Program-made: the position numbers and the translations under genes | In this document: positions 38,601-41,600 of the stretch, in pieces | Numbering within the stretch: the first letter of the stretch is position 1 | Layout of the letters: each line of letters opens with the position of its first letter | Notes under the pieces: model-generated | Told to the model about the DNA's origin: nothing | What the model saw: the letters and a program-made list of their open reading frames with translations, nothing else | Database searches by the model: none | NCBI GenBank assembly: GCA_963377175.1 | Contig: CAUJNA010000502.1 | Location: 269,001-333,000 of the forward strand | Reading direction: 5' to 3' | DNA from: Effrenium voratum | Lineage: Eukaryota; Sar; Dinophyceae; Suessiales; Symbiodiniaceae | DNA: 64,000 nucleotides

Positions 38601-41600
38601 TTCCCTCGCGAAGCAGGTGGTTGCTGGACGGCACGGACCAACATGGGACGACCTAAAGCTCAAAAAACAACCTTCTGCCAAATACCAGCTGGGTATGGGT
38701 CAAAATTAAACCACCAGGAATTGGACCGCAGGTTTGAGTCCTTGGTTCCATTTGCCAGGGGACAACCCATTTTGGGGTTACCCTACTTTTGACCCACAGC
38801 CAGCTGATGTAGAGGATTGACTGACTACTCAGTTGTTCAGTGACCCTGGAAAAAAAGGGAACCCTTTTTGGGGAAGACCGAATTTTTAGTGGGGCAGCCA
38901 CCAAAAAGAAAGGGACAAAGGGTTCCACAACCAAATTGGGCTCCTGAAAGGTCCAAGTTGGGCCCCACGTTTCCCATGCCATCAGTCACATTTTGGCAGC
39001 GGCATCCCTTCACCCAACTACCAGCTGATTCTGGAGGCTTGACTGACTAGGATCGATTCCGCCTGCTGCTCCGCCGCCAGCTTCTCCACGGTGGCCTTGC
39101 GCTCCTTGATCTCCGCCAAGGTCTCCTGCGTGGCTGGATATCAAGCGGTCGTGGGATCCCTACGCGGAGAGGAGGGGGCGGTGCTCCAAGTCCATTCTTG
39201 AAACGGGGTGGGGATGCTAAAGGGTATTGCTTCTCTTTATCTTGGTAAGAGGAACCAAAAGGCCACCAACATCTGTGTTTGGGCCCCTATTTTGATATGG
39301 AAACTGGGAACCGACGTGGTCATGAATCCGGTAGAAGGGATGGCTTGGGTTGTAGGACGCAATGAGGGGTGTCCCATTTAAGACGAGTTTCAGATTTCTT
39401 TGGGTGCACGCCCCGAAAAGTAGGCCAGGTTGACTTGTCCGGGTCGACGTCGACGCTAAGTGGCTAGCAACCCTGCCATTCAGCCACCCCAAGGCCAAAC
39501 AATCTCTAAGCTGGAGCATCCTCACAGACCTCTTTTGCGCTGTTGGTGCCATGGTGTTTGCTGTTTGCTCTCTTCCGCGTCGAAGCCTCCTCGTCGGGGC
39601 AACTTCCATTTGCATCTAAAAGCTGCATGCGAAAATATTGAACCATTTCCCAGTCATGACCATTCCCTTGAACACGAAGAGGGAGAAACAACAAATGCAG
39701 AACATGCCTGTTCCCTTTTAAGCCCAGAAATCAAAACACTTGATGTAATCTAAAACCAACGCATCGCGTTGGAAGTAACAGGTGGACCCCGTTGGACCGA
39801 AGGAGACACCGACTGCGCAGTTCTTCGAATCCAACTTGGCTTCTTCCCTTGCTGGCTTGGACTTTCCCATTTACCCTCGGCCGGGGCTTGAAATCCTCAA
39901 TTCCAAGCCAGCATTGGAGTTGTTGGTATTCAGACCCCTGAGCTGTTTTTTTTTTTCTGCTAGGCTTCTTTCTGCACCAACTTGAATTCAGAAAAGGGCA
40001 CCCTCGAGAGAACAAACCCATCTTGCTCCTTACATCTCCCTTCTTGGGTGGCGAAAAGATCACCTTGACCTTGCTGCCACTTGTGATTGATCTTCCTTAT
40101 GGGGTGATAACTGAGGGCGTGTGGAAGGGGTGGAAATGGCCTGTTCCTCCATTTTCTGGCGCATCCAGCAAGAGTTCTGGGGGATTGGATGCGTTCAATG
40201 GTTATCGTGCTGCTGTTCAATTGTTTGGAAAGGCCGGTTTGATTGGCGAGCTTCCGTTTTGGCGCTGAGGGTGTCTCTTCAAACTGGAACCTCAAATATT
40301 CGAGGGCATCTGCCCTTCTTGATTGTTTCATGGAAGTAGACGGCAGACCTGTTTAAAATGAAGGGTAGTCGACACGCCCTTGCAACAAATGGTGCGCAAC
40401 TTGAGCTTCTGGAACTAGAAGGCGATCGATCCGATCCGGTGCTTTACACACCGGACTTCGGCTGAGAAGGGTATGATGAGGCAACAAGAAACGGTGAGTG
40501 CTCCAACGTCCACTCGCTATCATGCTGTGTTCCTTTAAAAGGGGTCCTTGCCTTGCCAGCGCCCTTTCATGGCAAATGGCCCCAAAACGGCCATTCGAAG
40601 CTCACTTAGGGGGCCTGGTGCTTGTTTAAACTTTTTTTCGGCCCACAGCACGAGCCTTAAGGGACTCATCCACTGCCTCACGGATGTTTTTCGCGGTCTC
40701 CAGGTCTTCATTCCAGTTGCTTTTCAGGTTGCAACTGTACAGCAAATATCAAGCAACTCGGGCATTCATATATCTTCTATGGCAGCAACTCCCCTGCAGT
40801 ATCTCCAGGGGAAAAGCCACATGCCTGTGTGCAAAATACCAGAGTATGCAACCTGTATGTACTTGGTTGCTTCTGTGTTTTTGGGACTGTCCTCCTATCG
40901 TGGCAAAGAGACCTTGGCCCTCTTTGGTGGCTTCTCACAAGGCACTAATTGATGCTCGGGGTTTGATATATGAGCATGGGTCAAAATCCAAATCGTACCC
41001 CCAGTGAACATCCCAATCCCCACGAAAATAGGTTCTAAAATGGGTGGCGCGCCTACCCCAAAATGGGACCATGGAGGTATGGATTTCGCCTCGCACTGTC
41101 CAAGTGCTCCTCATAGGCGCTGGACTTCTGCGTGATGCTGGCCGTATGCTCCGCCGCCTTTCCGAGTCGAGGCGGCTGTCACATCCCTGCGGAGTGCTCC
41201 CTGCAGACTAGCATGGAACGCCAAAAGGGGACCCCCTCAAAGGCTCTTCCTCTAAACGCCGACGTTTATGGGTTCCATGTGAATCTGCAGGGGAGCAACT
41301 AACTTGGAATCAAAAACCGCTTGAAAGAAATCTGCTTTTGGATAGCTGTTAGCCAAAGGATCCAGCGATCAGTGGTCAGGAAAAGAATGCCCACGCCCCA
41401 AGAAGTGTACCCTCTTGCCAACCATGGAAAAGAGCAAGTCTTGAAAGGGCCCCTTGTCCACTTCCATGTCGATTGCTGGCAGAATTGGCCTTCAAAGTCC
41501 TCTGAGCCCCATTGTCTGCAACAACCGGTCCCAAAAGATCATAAGACTAGCCCACAACGCACTTCCTGAAAGCAACACCGCCCAAACAAGTCCAAACTGT

